In this document: positions 1-10,985 of the stretch, in pieces
Layout: every line of letters begins with the position of its first letter
How positions within the stretch are numbered: the first letter of the stretch is position 1
Origin: Lineus longissimus
Taxonomy: Eukaryota > Nemertea > Pilidiophora > Heteronemertea > Lineidae
Assembly (NCBI RefSeq): GCF_910592395.1
Contig: NC_088314.1
Location: forward strand, 20,418,070-20,482,069
DNA length: 64,000 bases
Direction of reading: 5' to 3'
Notes under the pieces: model-generated
The model's input: only the letters and a program-made list of their open reading frames with translations
The model's database searches: none
Told to the model about the DNA's origin: nothing
Made by a program: the position numbers and the translations under genes

Positions 1-1713
1 CGTTACCAGTGATTACGATCGAGACAAGCGCTGGAAAAAATGCTAGAGACGTTTAACAAAGACGTTTGGCTTATATCAAATAGTGTTTGGACACTGATTG
101 TGCATTGCTGCATATTGTGTATAGAGGGCAATAGTGGTACCCATATTATAATTTCCATTGAGTGACTATATATTGTTCCCCCAGTTATATTACACGGCTT
201 AACGGAATTCCTTTATGGCCTAATGGTTAGTGCTCTTTGTCTCCATAGCTAGAAGTAAAACTACGTTGAGCACGGTCATCGATCGGATGGGTCACCAGCA
301 TATATGATACAGTGACCTTGCAAATTTCTGGGTGGATATCACTCTCATTTTTGTTACACAGCTGGTCAACTTTCTTCTTTGGGTCACCAATTTCCCATGC
401 GTCCGTCCTTCATTATTTTATGAATAAATTAGTAACATTTGCCTGTAAGTAAACAAGTGTATTGTTGTATTTGTGAAATAGAAGGAAACGCAAAACATTG
501 TCTTCAGAGGTAAAGTAGCCATGGAACCATGAACGAAACCCTTTGACTGGTGTTGGCTGCTTGCTATCTGTTTGGCCGTGTGACTGTCCGATCTAGCTTT
601 GTCTTACCCTGTGTTGGCGAGACGATCGAGCTGCAACGCCTCATTTGGCATGATTTTGGCTGTCGTATCTCGGTCTCCGTGAAGGCATGATGGTGGAGCT
701 GCCAGGGCCGATGTGATCTCGCAATCATTGTCTTACAGCTGCACGAAACGGTGGGGCACAAGGTCCTAGGTTGTGACTGTCTCATTTCTCTCACCATTTT
801 TATATCACCAGGACACTTTTAGACTGTCATCCCTTTAAAATATGGGACACCCAGGCCTGATTCAGCTGGGTTGTGACTGTCTCATCCATCTTCGCGTGTT
901 GACAAGACATTGCATCAGACAGCCAGGCCCGATTCGGTCTGCATGTGACTGTCTCATCTCTCTCACCGAGTTGGAAAGACGATAGGCACCCACAAGCCTT
1001 AGCCAATTCAACCAAGTGGTGACGGCCGACTGGGTATGTTTGTGGCTGTTTCATCACTACCGCTGTTTCGGGGAAACTGTCCGAGGACAAAAACGGCTTG
1101 GAATGTTAACCAGCTGGAGGAGTCAAAATGAGTATTGTGGTCGATAACCAGCTGGAAGAGTGAAATAAACAGCCTGATGAAAGATGCTGCAGAGTTAACT
1201 GGAAGACGAAATATGCAATTATATCTGATGATTGTTCTATGAGAATTGATCTCTGAGAATTGTGTTTGGCCCAAATAATGCCTCGAGAATGAATTCAGTT
1301 ATGTTAAATGGACCACACCTGTATAAATTCTCAGGTCACATTAGGCCTGCCATTTATCACCATACAGTCAATCTCACACGGTTAAACTCTGTTTCGACGA
1401 ACATATGGTTTGTAATCGATGTTATATATTCAGCCTCGAATAAAATTAACATTTATTCCGTTAAAATCATCACGGCCACAATATTAAGTGGTGTGGCGTG
1501 ATGAGCAGTAACTCCACGGTGGAGGCGATGATCAGCAAATTACTAATCGTGACGTCACTTCATCACCTCCTCCGTGCCAAGCCTACATCATTAGGACCGG
1601 GTGTTAATTTCGAGACCTGCTGGAAGCTGGATCAAATCATACAGGCAGCGGTTACCTGAGGTGACATTTTGATTCGGAAATTGGATTATTGGTGCTTTAT
1701 TGTAACTTTAAAG
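1..1713. other. No gene seen; repeat-bearing 5' flank
   Basis: No coding exon could be supported here. The stretch holds a SINE-like head near 217-300 and a degenerate tandem repeat at about 770-965, where a unit containing TGTGACTGTCTCAT recurs three times. At 1105-1165 there are two copies of an AACCAGCTGGA-containing motif that also occurs near 10735-10800. The 5'UTR and promoter of the M6 gene probably lie in its right half, but I see no clear TATA box. Confidence 0.5.
217..300 (+). repeat. tRNA-like SINE head, degenerate
   Basis: The stretch contains an A-box-like motif (TGGCCTAATGGTTAGTG) followed about 45 bases later by a weak B-box-like motif (GGTCATCGATC). This spacing is typical of tRNA-derived SINE heads. 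It cannot fold as a functional tRNA cloverleaf. Call is tentative. Confidence 0.35.
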
Positions 1714-4700
1714 ATGGGAGAAGGTAGGTTGTGCTGAGATCATCATACTATGAGATTATTTGACTCCGGATTTAAATGAAATCGCAAGGAAGAGTCTTTC
1801 GAGCGGGTGGCTGCATCCCACCCGCGCGCTGGATACGGCGCGTTGACTCAATGAACTTGCCTTGCAAATTGACCCATGTTTAATCGTTTTCTCCACAATC
1901 AGTCTATATTTACATACCCCTCATCAACAGCTCTCCTCCCCCAAATTACCCGATGCTTTATTACCGCTCCGGACAATCTGATTCAAGCGCAATAGTCCTG
2001 AAAAGCTGCTTTCTGCTGCACTCCGGAGGTAGTGGACCGGCCAAGTCCCCCACCCTAACATTTTACCCCCTATAAGTAGTTATCGAGTTATTTTGTAGCT
2101 ACTTATTTTGAAATCTAGCTATATTAGTGTGACTGAGTTCGCTACAGCTGCAAATTAATGAAGACCTACCTTACATGTGCAAATTTCATTTAAAACAACT
2201 AACATCGGCTGCAGTTTATTCATACACGTTAATATCATCATTGATATGCGATAAAGGTTCCCTCATGCCAGATGTTCGGTATATTTGAATGAATCACCTC
2301 AACTGTAGGCCTGGATGAAAACTTTAGACACCTTGTTGCGAGCACTGAAGGGCGATGACGAAAGGTGCTATTACCTTTTAATTGCAATCTCGAGACTATA
2401 ATTATTATAAGTTCCAAACGCAACCACGTGTACTACTTACTTACTTACTTACTTAGGACCCTTCGTGCCCTAGGTGGCACATGGGGCGTTCCCCAGGGTC
2501 CTCCACTCAAGTCTGTTGGCTGCTCGCTGTCTGGCTGCCTCCCACGTTAGGCCCTTCTCTTGAAGTTCCTTTGCCATGGAACGCCGCCAGGTCTCTCTTG
2601 GTCTGCCTCTATTCCGTCTCCCCTGTGGTGTCCATGTGAGTGCTCTCCTTGGCACGTGTACTACTAGCATTTAAACCGGGTCAACCAGATAGCCTATGCT
2701 CAAATGCTAGAAATGAAATTTGTTGTTAAAGGGGGACTATAGGCAGGAGCAGAGGGGCTATCATTTGGCCATCTTCAGGTGACTGATATACAAAGTAAGA
2801 GTCCTGGGTAATGTCAGATTCAGCATTCCTCCGACAAATGTGAATCATTTCGACGTATATTGAAAACGACAGGTGCCAGGATGAGTCTGCCCCGTTGTTC
2901 CATGGAGCACGACGATGACGATGACGATGATGATGATGATGATGATGACATGAACTATCTTTATTGTCTATTCCAGGATGCTGTGAACGCTTCAAGATCT
3001 GCATGGGGCGAATCCCCTGCGCGAGTTTGATCGGGTTCATCTTCTTCATCCTGGGGGTAACCATTTACATCGGCGCGATACTCTCCGCATTTGATATTGT
3101 CACCAAATACTTTGAATTTGACTATGAGTGAGTATATACACTGCGTGTCTCTATCAAAACAAGTCAAACTGATGATACATACCATATACTTGTCAATTAA
3201 AACATGTCAAATTTCGGATACATACTACTACGCGTTAATTAAAACGTGTGTATCTCCGTGTTGATTAAAATATGTCCAACTTTTGATACATCGGGGCCTA
3301 TTACCGCGTACAAATATTTATAAAAAGGCGAGCTTATATATTTTTACTGCGTGTCAACGGAGCAGCTAAATTCCAATTCGGACCCGATCGTCACACAAGA
3401 TGTCAGCATGAAAAGAGAGCCTCATCCGCTCTCTGTGGAGACGATCGGGAACCAATCTACCAACTTCTTTCTTTCCAGTTTGAAGAGAATCGTAGTCCCT
3501 TTTTACATAGTCATGCTGGCACTTGGCATTTTCTTCATCGTCTTCGCATTCCTGACCACGGGCGAGACCGGCAAGGAACTTTGTCATAAGGAGTGTTGTA
3601 ACGTGACCGGAAGGATCATCGAGGTTATCGTAAGGGACCATCTCGAAATTCATCAGTCGAATGAAAAATTAACCCGTGTAAAGGAAACCTAGATCACTGC
3701 AGAGAGGGTCAGGGATTAGAAAGACAACCATCTCTTATGTCTCTAGTTTCTATGACCATGCGCGTAAATCTAACTAGCTGGTACTGTACTTGTGATTGTT
3801 GGTCGACCCATAGCAGCAGACTCAGTGCTGCTGATTGGTCGATAAAATTAGTTCATTGAGCGATCGAAATGAAAATACCGAAGTTTGGGTAATCTGATTG
3901 TAGAGTGGCGTCCAAGGTGTTGGTTGTGACGTCAGAGGCTCAAATGAAATATGATGGCGTTTATTTGAATCATTCGATCATCGATAATCTGGCATGTAGT
4001 CACGTGACTTGTCGTCATCACGCTACCTCCCTTTGAATGGCGCCTAAACTCCTTGGATTTATTTTTCAGTGCATATTCATCGCTTGGGTATTGAACGTGG
4101 GCTTCCTGATCGTATCCGGTGTGACCCTCATCCCGCTGGTTATCTTCCTTGTCATGAAGATGTCATGTGAGACTGAATTCGTCAAGAGCCTCACTGAATG
4201 TGTCAGGCTAATCCCTATCGGTAGGCTATGTGATAAAACGAGTGATTTAGTGTTAACGGTTCTCACCATGGACGTGAGAGTCGGAATCCACAAGAAAATG
4301 ATATCAAATTCGAAAAGAAATTTTACGGAATTCGAAAAGAAATTTCATGAAATTCGAAAAGAAATTTCATGAAATTCGAGATTCTTTTCGAATTTCATGA
4401 AATTCAAAACATCAAAATAAAATTTGGGATGCTTCGATAGAAAATTTAACGTTATATTCAAAACCACAGGACAAAACTTTCAGTTTACTATTGAAATCTC
4501 TCAATTCAGGCCCGATGTCTTCACAGAACAATACAATCTGCGGAGATAAAGCGAGTGAATTCTGCAAACAGGTAGGGCGGGAAATCAAGTGTCTCTGGTA
4601 CACAATAGGTGTCTCTGGTACACGTCTCTGGTTCATGATAGATGTCTCTGTAGTCCGGTCTGGCCCGTCCCACAACAAGAGGCTCATTCCGTCAGCCCGG

Positions 4701-5732
4701 CGGACTGATGTCTCAAGTAGGCCACACGTCGCTGGTACACTATGTCTCTGGTGCACAATAATTCATGTACATGTATATGCTTCCAGATGGCACTGAGTTT
4801 TTCATTTGACGCGTGGGGCATGCAATCTTAAAGATATATTCAGGAGTTTTTAACATTTACGCTGATTTTACTCGAATTCTAGATGGTGATGCATACTTTC
4901 TGCTTCTGAATACCCCAGACCGCCGCCAAAGGAAGTAGGCTGTACGGCTCGCATGCGACAGGACCCCGTCCCTCGCACTAAGTGAACCCGTACGTTGATC
5001 AAAGAACGATGGTAGGCCTACATCGATTGATGGACGCAATTCCTTTGGTGGTGGTGGTGCCTCGCATGCTGGAGAATTCACTGTCGGTTTCCTCTATGTT
5101 TACAGGCGGACGAGATCAAAAGCAACATGATCGTTGCATACTTCGGCTCTATCATCGTCTGCATCGGATTGGTAAGCCCAATCAAACTGCTAAAATGAGC
5201 ACCCTGACTGACCAAATGAACAGTTTCCTTAAAAAGCCTCCTCTATCAAGCTGATGAAGTTTACCGCAGAAGAGTTTTGAAAAGGAGAAATTGACGACCA
5301 ACTAAAACCTTTTCAACTTTGGTTACGCTGTCCAAATTTGTTCCCGTTGATACGACACTTTAGGTCGGATATGACGATGGCACGGTTTGCGCAACTGATC
5401 ACCAATCAGCTAACAGAGCCAGCAAACGACGTAAAGGTGCGCAACATCATTTGCTGGCCTTGCTGCTGATTGGTCAGTTATGCGCAAACACCATCGTCAT
5501 ATCCGGGACAGAATTTCTTTAGTGTCGTATCAACCATCGATATCAAGTCTTTTTTGCATCGGTTGGCCCACAGTAATGTTTCGGTTCTATAGGTTCTATC
5601 TTATCTTTTTTTCATCCTCAGATCCAGTTCCTGATGGCCATGTCCGCCAACTACGTCCACGTGAAAGACGATGAAGATGGCGCCGGCTACGAAGACTTGG
5701 ACAAACCTAAAACGCCCGCGCCGGCGCCGTAG
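1714..5732 (+). CDS. M6 / proteolipid (PLP-DM20-M6) family membrane protein
   Basis: Seven coding exons: 1714-1723, 2977-3127, 3479-3629, 4070-4220, 4510-4571, 5106-5171, 5622-5732, giving 233 residues. All joins are GT-AG and keep frame. M6/PLP proteins are four-pass membrane proteins of neurons and glia, with both ends cytoplasmic, that act in membrane organisation and neurite outgrowth. The start MGEGCCERFK followed by a PxASL motif is the family signature. Hydrophobic segments lie at about 18-40, 58-80, 105-135 and 182-205. The second extracellular loop has cysteines 165 and 173 and an N-glycosylation sequon at 161. The C-terminal MSANYVHVKD matches the family's MLSANWAYVKD-type tail. Exon 1 codes only MGE plus one base; it was chosen for a good donor and correct phase, and is the least certain part. 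An AATAAA lies at 5953-5958. Confidence 0.86.
2434..2665 (-). mobile_element. 3' end of a non-LTR retrotransposon (LINE)
   Basis: On the minus strand a short reading frame contains GRRNRGRPRETWRR and KELQEKGLTWEAA, the C-terminal tail pattern of reverse transcriptases from a widespread LINE group in invertebrates. The frame stops at 2470 and is followed directly by five TAAG units (2434-2456 on the plus strand as ACTT repeats), the usual short tandem 3' tail. The copy is strongly 5'-truncated and lies in intron 1 of the M6 gene. Confidence 0.7.
2911..2948. repeat. GAT/GAC trinucleotide microsatellite
   Basis: A run of GAC/GAT triplets ends about 28 bases before the acceptor of M6 exon 2. On the minus strand it would encode polyhistidine, but nothing around it supports a gene there. 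It may vary in length between individuals. Confidence 0.9.
3150..3300 (+). repeat. Degenerate tandem repeat in M6 intron 2
   Basis: About three imperfect units of roughly 55 bases carry GTTAATTAAAACRTGT-like and GATACAT motifs. The array lies between exons 2 and 3 of the M6 gene. Confidence 0.5.
4297..4410. repeat. Short tandem/inverted repeat in M6 intron 4
   Basis: Units containing AATTCGAAAAGAAATTT and TTTCATGAAATTC recur three to four times, first in direct and then in inverted orientation, so the single strand can fold on itself. It lies between exons 4 and 5 of M6. Confidence 0.65.
5348..5533. mobile_element. MITE with perfect 12-bp terminal inverted repeats
   Basis: The element begins TTGATACGACAC and ends with its exact reverse complement GTGTCGTATCAA. 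Inside each end are further inverted segments (GGATATGACGATGG and CCATCGTCATATCC). It is 186 bp long with no coding capacity, which fits a non-autonomous DNA transposon. It sits in the last intron of the M6 gene. Confidence 0.8.
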
Positions 5733-5952
5733 AGACGCGCCGCTATGCTGAATTCATCATCCACAACTTTCCCTACCAGCGCTTTTCAAAATCCACAACT
5801 GGTCAATCAGAACATATCATAAGATATTAATTTATTTGTTGGTGATTTTGAATAATATGCACAACGTACTAGTGTCATAAAGATTTATGATGTAAATGTC
5901 TTAAATTCAATGTTATCAAATGAATCGTGTGGTTACATGTATGAGAATGAGA

Positions 5953-5958
5953 AATAAA
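5953..5958 (+). other. Polyadenylation signal of the M6 gene
   Basis: Canonical AATAAA, 220 bases after the M6 stop codon. Confidence 0.7.
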
Positions 5959-6131
5959 GGCCCTCATATGCTATTGGTAAGTTCAGTTTTCTTTTTGTCA
6001 TAAATTCCCCCTCAACTATACAATTCTTTCTGGTCCCTTTCAGCATGAAAGGCGTTGCCATCGTTTCACCGCCGCACTTGAGTGACTTCATTAACAACAA
6101 CACAACACATAGATATTCATTACGTATTGAG

Positions 6132-6137
6132 TTTATT
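6132..6137 (-). other. Polyadenylation signal of the serine protease gene
   Basis: AATAAA on the minus strand, 197 bases after the protease stop codon and facing the M6 signal at 5953. Confidence 0.7.
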
Positions 6138-6333
6138 CACTAGGTTAAAAACAGAGCTTGCACTGGTCGTAGATCAATCTTTACGGTATAGGTCTAATTG
6201 GTAGTTTCCGCAACGTCCCCGCAAAGCCAACGCGAACGCCCATATTGTTCGACATCGTGATCAGTGGGTTTACGGGCGTTCACATTTGCATTTCTCGTGC
6301 CTTGCAAGAACTCCCTTATATTCCTTGTCCACC

Positions 6334-9016
6334 TTAATTGTACGAGACCGTGTTCGTGATCCATGAATGATAGCTGGACACCCGGGTATAGACACTGGGC
6401 TTCCCGTACTTGTCGCAATCACCATGTCCCCATGATGTCACACCAATCTGGACGTACTCACTGGTGCCGGGCTTCTTGCACACCAGTGGCCCACCAGAAT
6501 CACCCTGGAATAAGCACGAATATTAGCTCAGATTATGAGTTCACACATTAAACATATTTGCCACACTTTCTCTCAAGGGCCTTAGCCCCTTACACACTGG
6601 TATAGCAGTCTTTAATGTCCCCCTATAAAAGTGCCATTCCCTATTGTATGTTGACGTAAGGTATTCTTTAAAGACCCATTACCTTCAAAACTTCAAAGAT
6701 TCAGAGCGCATAATACACTCCTTTCTTTCTGGATACACTCTATCACATGACATTCAAAACTGCTACACCGGCATGCATTAAAATCTCATCTTCTCCATAC
6801 ATGCTCCCTCCTAATTGCTCCTTTTGCTCCTACCCTTTCAATTGTGAGGTGAGAGTAAGATGCTGAAAGCGCTCAAAATTACACTTTTTGGACTGGTAGA
6901 GTCGGAGGTAGCGTCAAGAATTACTGGCCGGGCCTACGCTTTATAAGGAGTGTCATCCAGGTCCGGGATCCAGGTCTAACTAGGGGAACTCAGTGCGTCT
7001 TCCGTCCTTTTCTAGACTTGGAAGGATATGGAGGCGTAAAGCATAGCAAACCAGCATTAAGGAACAGGAACTCCATGAAGGGAATACTCCGTAAACACTT
7101 AAAACAACGATATTCGGAGTGTATAAGAACCGTATTCCACAGTACTGGGCAGTAGGCTTTCAACGCAGATTGTTTCAAGTGGTACATTACTTACGACGCA
7201 TGCGCCAGTGCTCCCGTGGCCGAAACAGACCATTCCCGATTGGATAGAGGACTGCCATCCACTGTACCTATCCCAGCCGTACTGGCACTCCCGGTTCGAC
7301 CACACGCGGCCCGAGAGCTGCTGCAGGTAGTTGGAGTCCTCCGTCCCTGAAAGATTGAGAAAGTGCATTTCTGCTGTTATCAAAATATGTTGTCTACTCT
7401 TTGTTACAAAGTACAATATAATTGCATGTCCCAGTTGCAGTGTGTGCAATCTTTTACAGGGTAGTGTGGTAAACCGTACACTTTACGCGCCACCGTTGTG
7501 CACTCTGGCCCAGGGCAGCGCGGCATGCCGTACACTTTGGCGGAAGGGTCCAAGTAACGTAAGAATGCATGTTACCGTCGTGCAATTTGTTACAAGGTAG
7601 TGTGGTAAACCGTGCACCTTATGACACCATGGCCCTGGAGTAATGACTGCTTCTCCAAATTTAAAGGGTTAGTTTGTCTACAATTTTAAATTTCTGTGAG
7701 AAAATGTTTGCGCACCTTTTGTGTCTCCCCAGCCTGTGATCCAGCATCCGTCGGTGCTGTCAAACTGTCCGTACTGTTGATTCAGACAGACGGGCTGCAC
7801 ATGGGTGTTGAAGGAGATTTTGCTGCTCAGTTTGATGAGGGCGATGTCATGTGGGTCCGTAGGTTGATAGCCATAATATGAATAGTGCTGAAAATTTAAA
7901 GATAGGAACTAATCATTCATGTTACAGACTTTTTATTTTACGCTCTGACCAACATGCTGTTAGTTACAGGTGTAATACATTTGCCCTAGTCACTCTTTTG
8001 GGACGAACATGTCAGAGACCTGGTTGTTGATGCGATGGGGCGGTCTGACTGATGTCTCAATTTCGATATGACAGGGAGGTTTGCTTGAGAAGAAATTGAA
8101 CAATACACCACAGTTACTCAATTTACCCGAATGATTTTCTCGACGTAATGGTCTCTCTCGGTGCCGTCATAGGCCGTCTGCTTGTGTTCACCCACTCGCA
8201 CGCGGTAGTAGGCGGCTTCCCGACTTCCAGAGATAGAACTTGTTCTGAAATGTTAGTACCGGTATATCAGTTATAATGCATATGAATAAAAGTGATAAGG
8301 CACAGAGACGACTTTTAAAGCTACCTACCAATTGTTTCAGCTGATGTGGTCCAACAGCAGCTGGTGTGACCAATGACAAAACGTCCTGGTTACACACGCC
8401 AGTCGTGTGTCCCAGACTCTGCGAAGTTTGAACCGGTCCCCGTTTCAGGTGAGTTGAGCCAAACGGAGCTGTTATGAGCCGTGAAGTACATTTTCAGTTG
8501 CTGCGCTGTAGCAGAGACACCTCCCGCAATATGACGGCTGGCACCTTCTCACGAAAACCAGGCGAACACCCCGCTCAAAATAACCACACTTACGCCAAGA
8601 AGCAATGGGCTGCCGTCAAGATCCACTGGTCATTTATGATGGTCCCTCCACAAATGTGGCGATGTGTCCCCCCCGACAACATTCTGAGGGAGATTTGCCA
8701 CGGCCATGTCCCATGGGTAGCCTTGGTGCCGCCCACCACCCGCCAGCTGCTTGGAGGGTAACTGGTCTTACCGCAGCCATCTGAAATTAGGATGCATGGC
8801 ATGAAGACAGTGGGTTGGTCACGAATAATCCATCATTCCACGATGATCGCGTTCGCGCCCGGGCCATCACCAATATCAGGCCACTACTGACCGATATTTC
8901 TGATGTTATGAAAATGCTGCATTTAGAGTGGGGGCTTGGAATGACAAACTCTTGATGTTACCTGCGGCGAAGATGGCGCCAGCCAGTACCAGTACGGAAA
9001 TGAGCCAAATCTGCAT
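6334..9016 (-). CDS. Secreted chymotrypsin/elastase-like serine protease (S1A)
   Basis: Six exons, in transcript order 8962-9016, 8594-8780, 8127-8244, 7716-7887, 7195-7346, 6334-6504, encode 284 residues. The start [18 protein letters not shown] is a signal peptide. A short propeptide with Cys21 precedes the activation site R32|VVGG. The catalytic triad is complete: His77 in TAAHC, Asp134 in DIALIKL, Ser231 in GDSGGPLVC. The residue six before the active serine (chymotrypsin position 189) is Gly225 and position 190 is Ala226, so trypsin-type Arg/Lys specificity is unlikely. The C-terminal [11 protein letters not shown] resembles vertebrate CELA2-type elastases (KPSVFTRVSNY). I infer an extracellular digestive-type protease with small or hydrophobic P1 preference. 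It is convergent with the M6 gene. Confidence 0.93.
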
Positions 9017-10985
9017 TCTGCGTGAAGGGATGGTAAATTCTGCATCGTTTTCGTTTCACCGTCGCTTTTAAATGTTGCGATTATGGGAATCTAGCCGTCT
9101 GGTGTGAATTTATGAGGGCCTTAGAGTGGTGATTATAATAGGAAAGATAGGCGGCGGCAGGCCTAATGGTGCTCTTGAGGTGCTTGTGGTCTTGGCCTAC
9201 GCGGCCAGTGCTTTGCTGAGGGTGTTCAACGAGCGGGTTCCGACCGACGCTTCCGGCTCCAATGTCAAAATGCTATGAAGCCCAAAAACGAACACTGCTC
9301 AACCCGAGGAGGGGGTCGAATACGTTATGGCATCAAGTGCGTCCTGTTCGAGCTAGATCAATACTTCGTCCCCAAAAGGGACGAAGTGCGAGGTGCCTAT
9401 TGCGAAAATGATTGGTTGACGAAATAATGACCTGATTAAATAATAATAAATATTTGTATTGCCCCCTTAAAGAAGATATTTACAGTGCGATAAACATTGG
9501 TTGGCTAGCCTTGTGACGTCAACTATTTTTACACCGAGGGGTTCAATCTTGACACTAGAGGCGCTGATTTCGTTCCTTACAGCGCCTCGAGAACTGGTAA
9601 CCTTGAAAAGCAGTACCGCGGATATAGAAAAGAAAAGAATCTTTAATTAATGAGGCTACGCATCACCACTAAACCCGCGAAAATGCTGCACTACGCTGCA
9701 TTTATAGTTCTCCATACAGTCATCTTAAAACCCACCAGTAAGTGTCAGATTTTATTTATAAAGATCATATTTTCTTAGCTATTAATAAAATAAAACGTTT
9801 TATGAGAGAAAGTGGCACTAATTCGGCCTGAATAAGATTTACAGTCCGTACTGGTGATGCAATCTCCCAGTCTTCGGTCCGTCTGTCGAATTTTACATAC
9901 ACCCACTGAAATTCTCACAGGGGAGGTCGAGTGAAGCTCGACAACTATGATCACCATTGACGACGCTTGGAGAATGGATTTAGGCCTGACGGTGATGATC
10001 ACCTTGGACGACGCTTGGAGAATGCTGGTGATGCAGTGGATGACGTAGGATTATCAAAATCCTGAATCTCAGGATTGGTAGGGCTAGATCCAAAGATACT
10101 CGGCCCCCTTTGTTGGCATCGGCTATTAAGAGTTACCATGAGCTTTTCTTAAAATAGCCGATGTCAACAAAGGGGGCCGAGTATCTTTGGATCAGCCCTA
10201 CCCATCTCAGGATGCCGACATCCAAGATGTCGGCAATCGATCAATTCCAGTGTCTGAAATTTTTTAATTTCGTCACTTAGGCGAGTTTGCGAGGGGTTTT
10301 CCATCATGAGCTTAAATGCGTTTGGGCTGGAATTCCTGGCTTTTTTCGAGGCAGCACATAGGCTCGATGTATAGCGTAGCGGATCGAGGCTATGTAATGG
10401 GCTTCATGCGAAAGCCCGCGAAATTTGAAATTCCCGCCACGATGATGTAAGTGGGGTGGCATCTGTTGGGAGAGAATGGAACTAACAAAGGCACAAATTG
10501 ATGACGTTTTGCACAAGCACTGTTCTTCGGAGAAAGAAATTTGGATCGGCTGCTAATATTTCGCCTTTTTATATTCTTTCTATTCATAACAAAGGTATTG
10601 TTTCTCTACCTGATAATAAAGCATTATCTACAGAATAAGCACAGCTAGCAATAACATTGGTTTGTGGGGATTTCATTCAGGAAACTGTCCTTCATTTTTA
10701 GTATTCTCAGGTTTCGTTTCGCATTGTAAAATGATAACCAAATGGAAGAGTTGATAATACCAATGATAGACATTTGTCTTGATAACCAGCTAGAAGAGTT
10801 TTTAGCAGTTGTGGTCAAATTGGCATCATGGCTTCATTTGCTTGTCCAAAACGTGCTAGGAAAGACTCACTTTTCAACCTACATCCCCTGGGCCTGGGCC
10901 TGGACCTGCTGCTGACAATGACTATTCTGAATGAAGTAAACAATTTCAAATGTCTTTTCAGGTTGAGTCCAGACCAGAGCTCAGA
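9017..10985. other. Intergenic, no gene seen; repeats and YOD1 5' region
   Basis: No coding exon is supported. A roughly 40-base stretch near 9543-9585 (CAATCTTGACACT, then TTTCGTTCCTTAC) recurs near 37800-37860. Two copies of GACGACGCTTGGAGAATG occur at about 9960 and 10001. A foldback element lies at 10077-10202. The YOD1 5'UTR is probably spliced, with an acceptor (TTTTCAG) ending at 10962. Confidence 0.5.
10077..10202. mobile_element. Foldback (hairpin) element, 126 bp
   Basis: Two arms of about 50 bases are near-perfect reverse complements, from GGTAGGGCT at the left to AGCCCTACC at the right, around a short loop. It has no coding capacity. This is the form of a foldback MITE. A separate small hairpin (GCCGACATC, then GATGTCGGC) follows at 10211-10231. 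Confidence 0.75.

Noticed and set aside
1008-1501. Short open frames of 79-88 codons in the left flank
   Set aside because: No family resemblance, no splice context, and the region carries degenerate repeats.
2726-3064. Minus-strand frame with a polyhistidine run
   Set aside because: It is the reverse reading of the GAT/GAC microsatellite and M6 exon 2; no family resemblance.
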